A stretch of DNA of 64,000 bases, taken from assembly GCF_001570805.1 (NCBI RefSeq), contig NZ_BCSJ01000015.1:310001-374000 (forward strand), read 5' to 3'. This document shows, in pieces, positions 48,169 through 57,564 of this stretch. How positions within the stretch are numbered: the first letter of the stretch is position 1; the number at the start of each line of letters is the position of its first letter. The stretch is from Brevibacterium epidermidis NBRC 14811 (GTDB lineage: Bacteria; Actinomycetota; Actinomycetes; Actinomycetales; Brevibacteriaceae). Below the pieces are notes generated by a model. It was not told the DNA's origin. It did no database searches and worked only from the letters and a program-made list of their open reading frames with translations. Position numbers and translations under genes: made by a program.

Positions 48169-48975
48169 ATGCGTATCGCCAGATTTGTATATCAGGACGA
48201 GCCCAAATACGGAGTCGTCGAAGGTGAAGTGCCGCCGATCACCGACGGCAGCTGGGACACGTCGGGACTCGAACTCGCCGTTCTCGACTCGGACCCCTTC
48301 TTCTCTCCGGCCCAATCGACGGGGGAGAGGCTGAAGATCGACGACGTGCGTCTGGTCAGCCCCATCCTGCCGCGCTCGAAGGTCATCGGCGTCGGCCGCA
48401 ACTTCGCCGACCACGCCGCCGAACTCGGCAACGAAGTGCCGGTCTCACCCCTGACCTTCTTCAAACCCAACACTTCGGTCATCGGCCCCGGCGACCCCAT
48501 CCGCTTGCCCGCCATCAGTGAATATGTCTCCTATGAGGCCGAACTCGCCGTCATCATCGGCCGTGTGGCCAAGGGTGTGAAGGCCGAGAACGCCTTCGAC
48601 CACGTCCTCGGCTTTACCGCCGGAAACGATGTGACCCTGCGCGACATCCAGAAGGCCGACAAGCAGTGGTCGCGGGCGAAGGGCTTCGACACCTCCTGCC
48701 CGCTGGGCCCGTGGATCGAAACCGAACTCGACGTCGATGACCTGAACATCCGCTCCTGGGTCGACGGAGACAAGAAGCAGGACGGGACCACCGCCGACTT
48801 CATCTTCGACATCCCGACCCTCATCGAGCACCTGTCCGAGACCATTACCCTGCTGCCCGGCGACGTCATCCTCACCGGGACCCCAGCCGGAGTCGGCCAG
48901 ATCGTGTCCGGCAACCGCGTCGACATCGCCATCGAAGGGCTCGGCGTCCTGTCGAACCCGGTCATGGACGCCTGA
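48169..48975 (+). CDS. Fumarylacetoacetate hydrolase family protein
   Basis: The 268-residue protein has the FAH fold. The conserved KVIGVGRNFADHAAELG and FFKPNTSVIGPGDPI segments, the metal-binding Glu pair in YEAELAVIIGR and the TGTPAGVG motif near the C-terminus are all present. Relatives hydrolyse fumarylacetoacetate or decarboxylate/isomerise catechol breakdown products; this one cannot be assigned further. It precedes gltX by 93 nt. A copy of the recurring 12-mer starts 9 nt after its stop codon. Confidence 0.9.
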   Translation: MRIARFVYQDEPKYGVVEGEVPPITDGSWDTSGLELAVLDSDPFFSPAQSTGERLKIDDVRLVSPILPRSKVIGVGRNFADHAAELGNEVPVSPLTFFKPNTSVIGPGDPIRLPAISEYVSYEAELAVIIGRVAKGVKAENAFDHVLGFTAGNDVTLRDIQKADKQWSRAKGFDTSCPLGPWIETELDVDDLNIRSWVDGDKKQDGTTADFIFDIPTLIEHLSETITLLPGDVILTGTPAGVGQIVSGNRVDIAIEGLGVLSNPVMDA

Positions 48976-49068
48976 GGCGACCGCCGCCTCGGCGATCGCA
49001 TCCAGCACCAAAAGCGCCACCGCGCACACCACAGACTCACACCCGAGAAGATCACGCAAAGGACAATC

Positions 49069-50535
49069 GTGAGCGTCAAAGTTCGTTTCTGCCCATCACC
49101 CACCGGCACCCCGCACGTCGGCATGGTCCGCACGGCCCTGTTCAACTGGGCCTACGCCAAGCACACCGGCGGCAAGTTCGTCTTCCGCATCGAAGACACC
49201 GACGCGGCTCGCGACTCCGAAGAGAGCTTCGGCCAGGTCGTCGAGGCCCTCAAATGGCTGGGCCTTGACTGGGACGAAGGCATCGAGGTCGGCGGAGACA
49301 ACGGACCCTACCGCCAGTCGCAGCGCGGTGAGATCTACGCCGAGGTCATCGAGAAGCTCAAGGCCGGCGGCCATATCTACGAGTCCTACTCCACCAACGA
49401 AGAGGTCGAAGCCCGCCACAAGGCCGCGGGTCGCGACCCGAAACTCGGCTACGACGGCTTTGACCGCGACCTCACCGACGAGCAGAAGGCCGCCTTCCGC
49501 GCCGAAGGCCGCGAACCCGTATGGCGCGTTCGCATGCCCGATGAGGACATCACCTTCACCGACCTCGTCCGCGGCGACATCACCTTCAAAGCCGGCACCG
49601 TGCCCGACTACGTCGTCGTCCGCGCCAACGGCCAGCCGCTGTACACCCTGGTCAACCCCGTCGACGACGCGCTGATGGGCATCACCCATGTGCTCCGCGG
49701 CGAGGACATCCTGTCCTCGACCCCGCGCCAGATCGCGCTCTACGAACACCTCAAGGCCATCGGAATCGCCGAGGCGACCCCCGAGTTCGGCCACCTGCCC
49801 TACGTCATGGGCGAGGGCAACAAGAAGCTGTCGAAGCGCGACCCCGAATCGAACCTGTTCCTCCACCGCGAGAACGGCTTCATCCCCGAGGGACTCATCA
49901 ACTACCTCGCCCTGCTCGGCTGGTCCATCGGACCCGACCGCGACGTCTTCAACGTCAAGGAATTCACCGAGGCCTTCGACATCCACGATGTCCTGCCCAA
50001 CCCGGCCCGCTTCGACGTTAAGAAGGCCACCGCCATCAACGCCGACCACATCCGCCTCCTCGAACTCGGCGACTTCCGTGACCGGCTGGTGCCGTATCTG
50101 CAGGCCGCCGAGGTGCTCCCTGAGTCCCCGACGGACGCTCAGCTTGAGATCCTCGATCAGGCAGCACCGCTCGTCCAGACCCGGATGAAGCTGCTCGGCG
50201 AAGCTCCCGACCTGCTCGCGTTCCTCTTCACCTCCGACGCCGACCTCGTCATGGCCGAAGACGGTCTGAAGACCCTCAAGGACTCCGCCCCCGAGGTGCT
50301 CGCCGCCTCCATCGAGGTCCTCGAAGGCCTCGACGAGTGGACGACAACGAAGCTCGAAGAGGTGCTCTCGGCGAAGCTCGTCGACGAGATGGAGATCAAA
50401 CCGCGCTTGGCATACGGCCCGCTGCGTGTGGCCGTGTCCGGCCGCAAGGTCTCCCCGCCGCTGTTCGAGTCGATGGAGATCCTCGGCAAGGACTCCTCGC
50501 TCACGCGCCTCAAGGCACTCGCGGCACAGCTGTGA
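49069..50535 (+). CDS. gltX: Glutamyl-tRNA synthetase
   Basis: The class I synthetase has 488 residues. The HIGH-type motif is [18 protein letters not shown] at the N-terminus and the KMSKS-type motif is [11 protein letters not shown] near residue 257. The start is GTG 49069, with AAAGGACAATC upstream. Actinobacterial GluRS usually charges both tRNA-Glu and tRNA-Gln with glutamate, the latter being amidated by GatCAB; genes for exactly these two tRNAs lie 1.5 kb downstream. The peptidase gene overlaps its stop by 4 nt. Confidence 0.97.
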   Translation: MSVKVRFCPSPTGTPHVGMVRTALFNWAYAKHTGGKFVFRIEDTDAARDSEESFGQVVEALKWLGLDWDEGIEVGGDNGPYRQSQRGEIYAEVIEKLKAGGHIYESYSTNEEVEARHKAAGRDPKLGYDGFDRDLTDEQKAAFRAEGREPVWRVRMPDEDITFTDLVRGDITFKAGTVPDYVVVRANGQPLYTLVNPVDDALMGITHVLRGEDILSSTPRQIALYEHLKAIGIAEATPEFGHLPYVMGEGNKKLSKRDPESNLFLHRENGFIPEGLINYLALLGWSIGPDRDVFNVKEFTEAFDIHDVLPNPARFDVKKATAINADHIRLLELGDFRDRLVPYLQAAEVLPESPTDAQLEILDQAAPLVQTRMKLLGEAPDLLAFLFTSDADLVMAEDGLKTLKDSAPEVLAASIEVLEGLDEWTTTKLEEVLSAKLVDEMEIKPRLAYGPLRVAVSGRKVSPPLFESMEILGKDSSLTRLKALAAQL

Positions 50536-51836
50536 CCATAGTCGAGCAGAAGGACTGGACCCGCGGGGGACTGCACTTCGAAGACGTGACGATCACCGTG
50601 CCCTTCGACCATTTCGGACGATCGAGGGAAGCCGCCTCGGCGAGTGTGAACCTGCCGGACACGCTGAGCGTGTTCGCCAGGATCATCGCCACCGAGGCGG
50701 ACAGCCGGAAGCCCTACCTCGTGTACCTGCAGGGCGGACCCGGCGTGGAAGCTCCGCGTCCGGGCATCGCCGGCGGCCCCGGCGGGTGGGTGAAGCGCGC
50801 CCTCGAGGAATTCCAGGTCATCATGCTCGACCAGCGCGGAACCGGGAAGTCGAGCCCGATCGGCTCCGTCGACGGTGCCATCACCGGCCTCGACACGGTC
50901 GGGGCGGACCCGGCGGCGACCGCCGAGGCGCTGTCGTACTTCCGAGCCGATTCGATCGTCGAGGACGCGGAGATCCTGCGCGGCCACCTCGGCGCGGATA
51001 CGTGGTCACTGCTGGGGCAGTCCTTCGGCGGCTTCACGACCCTGCGCTACATCTCTGCGCATTCGAGCGCACTGAACGAGGTGTTCTTCACCGGCGGTCT
51101 GCCGGCGATCGGCCTCGACCCGGCGACCGTCTACGGGCGGACGTGGGAAGGGATGATCCGCAAGTCTGAGCAGTACTACACAGCGTTCCCCGGCGACCGC
51201 GAGAAGATGCGCAGACTCGTCGAACTCGCCTCTGTCGGTGAGGGTCTCGCCTTGCCCGGGGGAGCACGGGCGACACCGGAGCGGATCCGTCTGCTCGGGC
51301 ACTTCCTCGGGGCCTCCGATGGTCCGGAGAAGCTGCACTACCTGCTCGACTCTGACTTCGGCTCGGCGGCGTTCCGGCATGACCTTGCAGCGTCCCTGCC
51401 GTTCTCGGGACGCAATCCGCTCTATGCGGTCATCCACGAATCCTGCTGGGCCGATGGCACCGTGACGAATTGGGCGGCAAGGCGAGCGATGCCCGATGCC
51501 GTCCGTGAGGACCCGACCCTGCTGGCCGGTGAGCACGCCGGTCCGGAGTCTCTGCACGAGGATCCGGAGCTCACGCCCTTCGCCGAAGTGGCCGAGATCG
51601 TCGCCGCACGTCAATGGCCCGGCCTCTACGATGTCGACGCTCTGCGGGCCGCCTCGGTGCGTGGTGCTGCAGCAGTGTACTTCGAAGATGCCTACGTGCC
51701 GGTGGAGTATTCGCTGGCCACGGCCGAGCATCTGTCCGGGGTGCACCCGTGGGTGACGAACGAGTACGAACACAACGGTCTGCGCGCCGACGGATACCGT
51801 GTCTTCGACCGGCTCATCGGCCTCGCTCGCGGGTGA
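50532..51836 (+). CDS. Alpha/beta-hydrolase, proline iminopeptidase family (S33)
   Basis: The 434-residue protein resembles S33 aminopeptidases, which remove N-terminal proline or other residues. Family features are [13 protein letters not shown] (oxyanion loop), [14 protein letters not shown], the nucleophile elbow [14 protein letters not shown] and a C-terminal [11 protein letters not shown] segment with the acidic residue. GTG 50532 overlaps the gltX stop (GTGA), which indicates translational coupling. No signal peptide is visible. The coupling to gltX is not explained by known function. Confidence 0.9.
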   Translation: MTIVEQKDWTRGGLHFEDVTITVPFDHFGRSREAASASVNLPDTLSVFARIIATEADSRKPYLVYLQGGPGVEAPRPGIAGGPGGWVKRALEEFQVIMLDQRGTGKSSPIGSVDGAITGLDTVGADPAATAEALSYFRADSIVEDAEILRGHLGADTWSLLGQSFGGFTTLRYISAHSSALNEVFFTGGLPAIGLDPATVYGRTWEGMIRKSEQYYTAFPGDREKMRRLVELASVGEGLALPGGARATPERIRLLGHFLGASDGPEKLHYLLDSDFGSAAFRHDLAASLPFSGRNPLYAVIHESCWADGTVTNWAARRAMPDAVREDPTLLAGEHAGPESLHEDPELTPFAEVAEIVAARQWPGLYDVDALRAASVRGAAAVYFEDAYVPVEYSLATAEHLSGVHPWVTNEYEHNGLRADGYRVFDRLIGLARG

Positions 51837-51937
51837 GGTCGGCGCTCGTCGGCAGGGGAGAGTTGAGCCTGTCGGCGGGCCAGCCCCGGTGAGGCTGTTT
51901 TGTTAAGAAGGTCACACCGAAAATGACCCCCTGAGAT

Positions 51938-51967
51938 TTGTCGGGAGGCGGGGTGCTTGTGTAGAGT
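51938..51967 (+). promoter_or_regulatory. Promoter of the tRNA-Gln/tRNA-Glu unit
   Basis: TTGTCG (51938-51943) and TAGAGT (51962-51967) are 18 nt apart, about 45 nt upstream of tRNA-Gln. The run continues as TAGAGTTATAT. This looks like a strong housekeeping promoter. Confidence 0.6.
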
Positions 51968-52017
51968 TATATCTCGTTGCTCAGGGAATTCTCCACGGAG
52001 ATAACCTTGAAAAACAT

Positions 52018-52089
52018 TGGGCTATGGTGTAATTGGCAGCACGAGTGATTCTGGTTCATTTAGTCTAGGTTCAAGTCCTGGTAGCCCAG
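52018..52089 (+). tRNA. tRNA-Gln (anticodon CTG)
   Basis: The 72-nt cloverleaf has acceptor stem TGGGCTA / TAGCCCA with discriminator G, a D-arm with AATTGGCAGCA, an anticodon loop TTCTGGT with anticodon CTG, and a T-loop GGTTCAAGTCC. CCA is not encoded. It reads glutamine codon CAG. Confidence 0.95.
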
Positions 52090-52129
52090 CGGACATCATC
52101 CGGAGGTTCCTCCAGGTGAGTTGTTCTAA

Positions 52130-52202
52130 GCCCCCGTCGTCTAGTGGCCTAGGACGCCGCCCTCTCAAGGCGGTAACGGCAGTTCGAATCTGCTCGGGGG
52201 TA
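52130..52202 (+). tRNA. tRNA-Glu (anticodon CTC)
   Basis: The 73-nt cloverleaf has acceptor stem GCCCCCG / CGGGGGT with discriminator A, an anticodon stem CCGCC / GGCGG with loop CTCTCAA (anticodon CTC), and a T-loop GTTCGAATC. CCA is not encoded. It lies 40 nt after tRNA-Gln, probably on the same transcript. Confidence 0.96.
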
Positions 52203-52207
52203 CGGTT

Positions 52208-52238
52208 GAGCCCCGCATCGAATTTCGGTGCGGGGCTC
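52208..52238 (+). terminator. Terminator of the tRNA unit
   Basis: GAGCCCCGCA (52208-52217) pairs with TGCGGGGCTC (52229-52238) over 10 bp, 6 nt after tRNA-Glu. Only a weak T-rich tail (ACTCTAATT) follows. Confidence 0.7.
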
Positions 52239-52270
52239 ACTCTAATTCACAGGCGTTCGAGTGGCAGTAC

Positions 52271-52828
52271 CTATGTGTTTCCGAGCCACCGGCTGATCTC
52301 ACGCGTCACTTCGACATGTATCTCCGCAGATCGCACTGCGTCGTCAGTGAACATTCCATGATCGGCGTCATCGATCTGGGTGATCTTACCCCCGGTTGAG
52401 CGCGCTGCGTCAGGATTCCATGCTGGGTCGTCTGTGCCGCCGATGAGCATCTGCCGGTTTGTGTTGTCAGACATCGCCTGGACCACCTGCGGCAGATGGA
52501 GCAGGGGAGTCAGCCATATGGCCTCATAGTCTCGCGCGGCGGCATAGGCGGCCCCGCAAGTGCCCAGCGACTTCCCGACGACCAAGACCCGACCCTCGAA
52601 GTCGCCGACTGCCTCCGCCAGTTGTGTCCCGACCCATTCGACGGTGGCTTCAGTGTCGAGGTCGGGCGCGTCCCATGACACCGCACGAACGTGCCAGCCG
52701 TGTTGTACGGCTGTTCGGCCCGCGAAGGTCAGCAACGGCATCGTCGCGGGATAGTTCCTCCCCGGCAGCAGCACGGTGAGACCCACTGGCTCGTCATGCC
52801 CGTTTGGCCAATCAACATACTCGCTCAT
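52271..52828 (-). CDS. Small alpha/beta-hydrolase family protein
   Basis: The 185-residue protein is a short alpha/beta-hydrolase. TVLLPGRNYPATMP is the oxyanion-side strand, VLVVGKSLGTCGAAYA holds the nucleophile Ser (GKSLG), LIGGTDDPAW holds the acidic residue and DADHGMF the catalytic His, so the triad is intact. The substrate is unknown. AAGGAA precedes the ATG at 52828. Confidence 0.82.
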   Translation of the reverse strand: MSEYVDWPNGHDEPVGLTVLLPGRNYPATMPLLTFAGRTAVQHGWHVRAVSWDAPDLDTEATVEWVGTQLAEAVGDFEGRVLVVGKSLGTCGAAYAAARDYEAIWLTPLLHLPQVVQAMSDNTNRQMLIGGTDDPAWNPDAARSTGGKITQIDDADHGMFTDDAVRSAEIHVEVTREISRWLGNT

Positions 52829-52911
52829 CAGCGAACTTCCTTGTCACAGGACCAGTCCAGACTTTCCCGACGTGGTTGAGTCGTCAGTCGGATGTTTGCG
52901 TGGAATCGGGT

Positions 52912-53673
52912 TCAGCGTGAGACGGAATCGGCGATGCGCTTCGTGTGCTCAGCCGTCTTGATGTTGGAGACGATGAGCTCGAGCACGAGACGGACGCCGA
53001 TGACCCACAGCGCCGGAATGATCCAGCCGAAGATGATCGACAGGATCAGCGGCAGCACACTGAAGCTCGGTCCGCCGCTGAGGTAGCTCGATGCCGAACC
53101 CGCGGCGATTCCCGTGGTGATGCCGGCGACGATGGTGCCGAGATAGGACAGGGCCGCGACCACGATCGCGATGATGTAGATGAAGCCCGCCCACTTCACT
53201 GCGATGAAGTTGTCGAAGCGGATGTCGAACAGCGACTTGAAGAACCCGGCCTGCGGGGGAGTCGACTGCGGCGCCTGCCCATACGCTGGCTGACCGTAGG
53301 CTGGCTGACCATAAGCCTGCTGCTGCGCCGCTCCCTGAGAGTAGGCACCCTGCTGATAGGGATCCTGCTGATAAGCGCCGGGCTGCGAATATCCGCCCTG
53401 CTGGTACTTCTGACCCTGTGCCTGGTAGGCATTGGGATCATAGGTGCCCTGCTGGTAGGTGGGCTGGTCGGGCTGGAACTGCGCGTCCTGACCCTGCTGC
53501 GATGCCTGTGCATCCTGACCCGCCTGGTACTGAGCGTTCTGAGGATTCTGCGCCGACTGGTCCGCGGCGGACTGGGCACTCTCCGTCTGGTCTCCGGCGC
53601 TCGGGTTCTGGCCGTCGAGGTTCTGCTCAGCCGAGCTGCTGTTCGGGTCGTTCGGGTTCTGCGGTGTCGACAT
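52912..53673 (-). CDS. DUF4282 membrane protein with a Gln/Tyr-rich N-terminal region
   Basis: The 253-residue protein has a low-complexity N-terminal half (about residues 1-145) rich in Gln, Ala, Tyr, Gly and Pro, with near repeats such as AYGQP three times and YQQG-type units. It is followed by the DUF4282 core: FFKSLFDIRFDNFIAVKWAGFIY, a first membrane helix, a Gly/Ser loop, a second helix and VRLVLELIVSNIKTAEHT. DUF4282 proteins have unknown function. The start at 53673 has GAGAGGGAC upstream. It lies between a hydrolase gene and galM on the same strand. Confidence 0.82.
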   Translation of the reverse strand: MSTPQNPNDPNSSSAEQNLDGQNPSAGDQTESAQSAADQSAQNPQNAQYQAGQDAQASQQGQDAQFQPDQPTYQQGTYDPNAYQAQGQKYQQGGYSQPGAYQQDPYQQGAYSQGAAQQQAYGQPAYGQPAYGQAPQSTPPQAGFFKSLFDIRFDNFIAVKWAGFIYIIAIVVAALSYLGTIVAGITTGIAAGSASSYLSGGPSFSVLPLILSIIFGWIIPALWVIGVRLVLELIVSNIKTAEHTKRIADSVSR

Positions 53674-53809
53674 TGTGTCCCTCTCGCGAAAGGAACGCAC
53701 CCAGGGCAGGGCACGCTCGCCTGATATCTGCCTGTAGTCGCAACCTATCAGGATGCACAGACACGTGGCAGGGTGACTGTCATTTTGGGAGGAACAGCGA
53801 AGCGTTGAC

Positions 53810-54772
53810 TCAGGCTTCGGACTCGTCATCGACACCGGTCAGCGCAATGCTCCACTCGACGACAAGCTCGTCACCTGGTGCGACGACATCGAAGTCAACG
53901 CCTGCCTCGCCCGCGGCGAAGGCATTCGGCGGACACGTCATCGGCTCGATCGCAATCGCCCGCCGCGCCAGATCCTCGTCGAGCCCGTCACCCGTGCATG
54001 TCTGCCAGGTTCGGAAACCGGGCCCCATCCCGACGATGACCTCGCGCAGATCTGTGCCCTTCAACCGTGCCCGCGACCACCCGTCGTCACCGCGCCGAGG
54101 TTGCCCGAAAGCATCATCGAGGACCGTTCCGCCGATCAGACGCAATGCCCGGAAATCCTTGCAGACCATGCATGCGGAATCATCGGAGACGTGATCGGCA
54201 GGGACCGCCGTACCGTCATCGAAAGGACGAACGGCCGTGGGTATGAGCCGCTCATTCGTCTCATACCAATGCGCAGCGGGAATGACAAGCTGCGCCTCAT
54301 CGACGAGCTCACCGGCCCCGCCCGAGAGCCACGGGTGAAAACCGAAGCCGAACGGGGCGGGAGCGGACCCCGTGTTCAGGGCACGTGCACGCATACGCAG
54401 CTCCGCCTCGGCGAGTTCGAAATCCACCTGCAGGCTGAACTCGAACGGGTACCCCTCCGTCGGCTCCAGCGCGTATTCGAGGCTGACCGTCGACTCGGTG
54501 CGCTCGACCACGGACCATTCGACATCGGCGACGAGGCCATGCAGTGCGGTATTGCGCTCGGGTTCGGTGATCGGCAACTGATGACTGTCGCCGGCGAAGT
54601 CGAAACGGCCGCCGTCGATCCGGTTCGGCCACGGCGCGAGCACGGCTCCGTCGAAGGCGTTCATCGGCACCACGATCGGACGATCGCCGACGCTGAAGCG
54701 AACCAGGCTCGCACCGATGGGGGAGATGGCCGCCGTTGACTCGTCGCAGGCGAGTTCGATGGTGGCGGTCAT
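53810..54772 (-). CDS. galM: Aldose 1-epimerase family protein (GalM-like)
   Basis: The 320-residue protein belongs to the galactose mutarotase superfamily and would interconvert the alpha and beta anomers of galactose or a related sugar. WPNRIDGGRFDFAG, NTALHGLVAD with one catalytic His, GFGFHPWLSGG with the second His, and AIEPMTCPPNAF with the catalytic Glu are visible. The start at 54772 follows GGAGACC. It is divergent from galT over 119 nt, which fits a role in galactose use. A TAGAAT -10-like element (54825-54830, minus strand) lies in that gap. Confidence 0.85.
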   Translation of the reverse strand: MTATIELACDESTAAISPIGASLVRFSVGDRPIVVPMNAFDGAVLAPWPNRIDGGRFDFAGDSHQLPITEPERNTALHGLVADVEWSVVERTESTVSLEYALEPTEGYPFEFSLQVDFELAEAELRMRARALNTGSAPAPFGFGFHPWLSGGAGELVDEAQLVIPAAHWYETNERLIPTAVRPFDDGTAVPADHVSDDSACMVCKDFRALRLIGGTVLDDAFGQPRRGDDGWSRARLKGTDLREVIVGMGPGFRTWQTCTGDGLDEDLARRAIAIEPMTCPPNAFAAGEAGVDFDVVAPGDELVVEWSIALTGVDDESEA

Positions 54773-54858
54773 GGGTCTCCAAGGTGCTCGAGCGCGGGAA
54801 GAACAGTTGCAGATATTCTACGCTGTCCGCACCGATCTGAGCCGCCAGATGTTAGCAT

Positions 54859-54876
54859 TATGATCGAAAATGATAA
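54859..54876 (+). promoter_or_regulatory. galT -10 element with overlapping operator candidate
   Basis: TATGAT at 54859-54864 looks like the galT -10. The overlapping sequence from 54861 on reads TGATCGAAAATGATAA; the octamer TGATCGAA is also present in the operator candidate upstream of the symporter gene (60549-60556). A shared DeoR-type regulator would explain this. Confidence 0.35.
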
Positions 54877-54891
54877 CTTTTGGGAGGTCTG

Positions 54892-56121
54892 ATGCCAGCG
54901 TCGCATCAAAGGGCGAACCTGTCCGATGGTCGCGAGATCCTGTTCTACCAGGACCACGACTCACCTGCACCGTTGATCGCCGCCGACCCCCGGCCAAACG
55001 ATTCGCGACCCGACAGCGGCACATTGCGCTTCGACGTCCTCACCGGCGAATGGGTCGCCGTGGCCACGCACCGACAGACCCGCACCCACCTGCCCGCCGC
55101 CGCCGAATGTCCGCTGTGCCCGTCGACGCCAGACCGTCCCACAGAGATCCCGGCTGCTGACTTCGACGTCGCCGTCTTCGAGAATCGCTTTCCCTCACTC
55201 GGCCCCGGCCTCGGTGATGTTCCCTCCTCCCGGGCGGTGGACACCACCTTCGCCGAGGCGGCCGCCGACTCCGCCGACACCGTGACCTCTGCGCTGTCGG
55301 GACCCGGGTACGGCCGCTGCGAAGTCGTCGTCTTCTCCTCTGAGCACACCGGCTCCTTCGGCGGGCTCGGCACCGCCCGTGCCCGCACAGTCATTGACGC
55401 TTGGGCCAACCGAACTGCCGAACTCTCCGCCCTGCCTGGCATTGAGCAGGTCTTCATGTTCGAGAACCGCGGGGAGGAGATCGGGGTGACGATGAATCAC
55501 CCGCACGGACAGATCTATGCTTACCCCTATGTCACCCCGCACACCGCGATCACCTCGGCACGGGCGCACGATCACCTGCGCCGAACCGGGCGACCGCTGC
55601 TCGGCGACGTGCTCGCCTTAGAGCGTGAGGCAGGGGAGCGGATGATCCTCGAAACCGACCACTTCTCCGCCTTCGTGCCCTTCGCGGCCCGCTGGCCGAT
55701 CGAAGTCCACATCGTGCCGCACCGCCAGGTCGGAAGCGTCGACGAACTCGACGAGACCGAACGCGACGACCTGGCCCGCGTCTACCCGGAAGTGCTGCAG
55801 CGCATCGACGGCCTCTACCCGAGTCCTACACCGTATATCGCGGCCTGGCACCAGGCGCCGGTCAACAGCGCCGACCGTCGCGCCGAATGGCTCCACCTCG
55901 AGATCACGAGCCCGAGGAGAGCTGAGAACAAACTGAAGTTCCTCGCCGGGTCGGAGGCCGCCATGGGTGCCTTCGTCGGCGACGTTTCCGCCGAGGAGAC
56001 CGCAGCCAGGCTGCGTGCGGTGACCCTGGAACCCCTCGCCGAGGTGGCCGTGACCGCGAGTGCGAGCAGCTCAGTGACCGCGAACAGCGCCGCGACCGCG
56101 ACGGAAGGGGATCGACGATGA
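54892..56121 (+). CDS. galT: Galactose-1-phosphate uridylyltransferase
   Basis: The product exchanges UMP between UDP-glucose and galactose-1-phosphate in the Leloir pathway. The 409 residues contain the catalytic NHPHGQIYAYPY motif (the nucleophile is the His before Gln) and an N-terminal zinc Cys pair in CPLCPS. The C-terminal domain with HIVPHRQVGS and WHQAPVNS is also typical. ATG 54892 follows GGGAGGTCT; the TTG at 54880 is an unlikely alternative. It overlaps galK by 4 nt. The tail after residue 380 is rich in Ala, Ser and Thr. Confidence 0.95.
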   Translation: MPASHQRANLSDGREILFYQDHDSPAPLIAADPRPNDSRPDSGTLRFDVLTGEWVAVATHRQTRTHLPAAAECPLCPSTPDRPTEIPAADFDVAVFENRFPSLGPGLGDVPSSRAVDTTFAEAAADSADTVTSALSGPGYGRCEVVVFSSEHTGSFGGLGTARARTVIDAWANRTAELSALPGIEQVFMFENRGEEIGVTMNHPHGQIYAYPYVTPHTAITSARAHDHLRRTGRPLLGDVLALEREAGERMILETDHFSAFVPFAARWPIEVHIVPHRQVGSVDELDETERDDLARVYPEVLQRIDGLYPSPTPYIAAWHQAPVNSADRRAEWLHLEITSPRRAENKLKFLAGSEAAMGAFVGDVSAEETAARLRAVTLEPLAEVAVTASASSSVTANSAATATEGDRR

Positions 56122-57404
56122 GCGCCGAGACGTCGACGACCGTGGCGGCCCCGACCCCCGATCATCTCGCCGAAGAGTTCGAGGCCCTGTTCGGGTACCG
56201 TCCGCTCGGCTCCTTCCGTGCGCCCGGACGTGTCAACGTCATCGGCGAACACACGGACTACAACCTCGGGTTCGTCCTGCCCATCGCCATCGACCGGGCC
56301 GTGTACGTCGCCATCGGTCAGCGACCCGAGGGCAGCTCTGAAGGACGAGGCGAGGACGACGTCGTGGGGACGGGAACTGTAGAGCCGCCTCGGGGCGGGG
56401 AGAGCATCCGCATCGTCTCTGATCATCGCGATGAAACCGGGCAGCGTCTGTCCGGCCAGTTCACGGCTGCGGAGCTCGTGCCTGGGACCCTGCCCGGCTG
56501 GCTGAGCCACGCAGCGGGAGTCGTCGATGAGATCGCGAAGACCACAGGCACGATCGTCGGCGGGGTCGACCTCTATATCGAATCCACCGTTCCCGTCGGC
56601 GCCGGACTGTCGTCATCACATGCACTCGAGGTTGCGGTGCTCATCGCCCTCGACGAGGTGTTCGACCTCGGCCTCGACGACCGGGAGAAGGTACTGCTGA
56701 CTCAGCGTGCCGAGAACGACTTCGTCGGTGCACCGACGGGCATCGTCGACCAGGCCGCTTCGATCATGACCGAGGCCGGGCACGCGCTCTTCCTCGACTG
56801 CCGGGACCTCAGCGCCCGCCAGATTCCCTTCGACCTCGACGCCGAAGGACTCCGACTCCTCGTCATCGACTCGAAGGTCTCGCACTCGCACAGCGAAAGC
56901 GGTTACGGGGCCAGGCGGAAGACCTGCGAGGAATCCGCCGCTCTCTTCGGCGTCGACAGCCTGCGGGAACTCGCCGATGACGTCGACCTGAGCGAGCTGA
57001 CCGAAGAACAGCGCAAGCGCGTTCGACACGTCATCGCCGAGAACGCGCGAGTCCGGGCCACCGTCGAACTGCTCGAAGACAATGAACGCTCGACCGGCGG
57101 CGACCATGACGCACGCATCCGTGCCATCGGCGACCTGCTGGTCGCCTCCCACGAATCCCTGGCGCACGACTATGAGGTCTCCTGTGTCGAACTCGATGTG
57201 GCAGTGACGGCCGCGATGGGCGCCGGGGCACTTGGAGCTCGGATGATCGGCGGAGGCTTCGGCGGCTCCGGGATCGCACTCATCCATGCAGACCAGGTTG
57301 ACGAAGTCGGCGCCGCCGTCACCGCGGCCTTCGCCGAGCACGGTTTTCGGGAACCTGACATCTTCGCCGTCAGTGCAGGACGGGGCGCCGCCCGGTTCGA
57401 CTGA
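56118..57404 (+). CDS. galK: Galactokinase
   Basis: The product phosphorylates galactose with ATP, the first step of the Leloir pathway. The 428-residue GHMP kinase has the galactokinase signature GRVNVIGEHTDYNLG near residue 38, the ATP loop VPVGAGLSSSHALEVA and the third motif GARMIGGGFGGSGIAL. A low-complexity insertion of about 20 residues (EGSSEGRGEDDVVGTGTVEP) follows the first strand block and is not usual. ATG 56118 overlaps the galT stop, so the two are coupled. No galE is present in the window. Confidence 0.95.
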   Translation: MSAETSTTVAAPTPDHLAEEFEALFGYRPLGSFRAPGRVNVIGEHTDYNLGFVLPIAIDRAVYVAIGQRPEGSSEGRGEDDVVGTGTVEPPRGGESIRIVSDHRDETGQRLSGQFTAAELVPGTLPGWLSHAAGVVDEIAKTTGTIVGGVDLYIESTVPVGAGLSSSHALEVAVLIALDEVFDLGLDDREKVLLTQRAENDFVGAPTGIVDQAASIMTEAGHALFLDCRDLSARQIPFDLDAEGLRLLVIDSKVSHSHSESGYGARRKTCEESAALFGVDSLRELADDVDLSELTEEQRKRVRHVIAENARVRATVELLEDNERSTGGDHDARIRAIGDLLVASHESLAHDYEVSCVELDVAVTAAMGAGALGARMIGGGFGGSGIALIHADQVDEVGAAVTAAFAEHGFREPDIFAVSAGRGAARFD

Positions 57405-57564
57405 GGTCCGGCCTCGGTCGGGCCGCAGTTTCGCCAGGCGGCAGACCAGGTCGAGCGACCGTTGACTCTCCGAACCTCCGCGGTTCATGCTGGAACCTCA
57501 GTCGACTGTGGCCGACGCGACGGTCGATGGAGACGCGATAGGTTCAGACAGGCGGGCGAGCGGT

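Noticed and set aside
52017-52361. A 114-codon frame covering the two tRNA genes
   Set aside because: The tRNA cloverleafs explain the sequence; the frame is incidental.
53281-53470. CRISPR-like or minisatellite repeats
   Set aside because: The short repeats lie within a protein-coding low-complexity region (AYGQP and YQQG units) and keep the reading frame; spacers and repeat regularity are absent.
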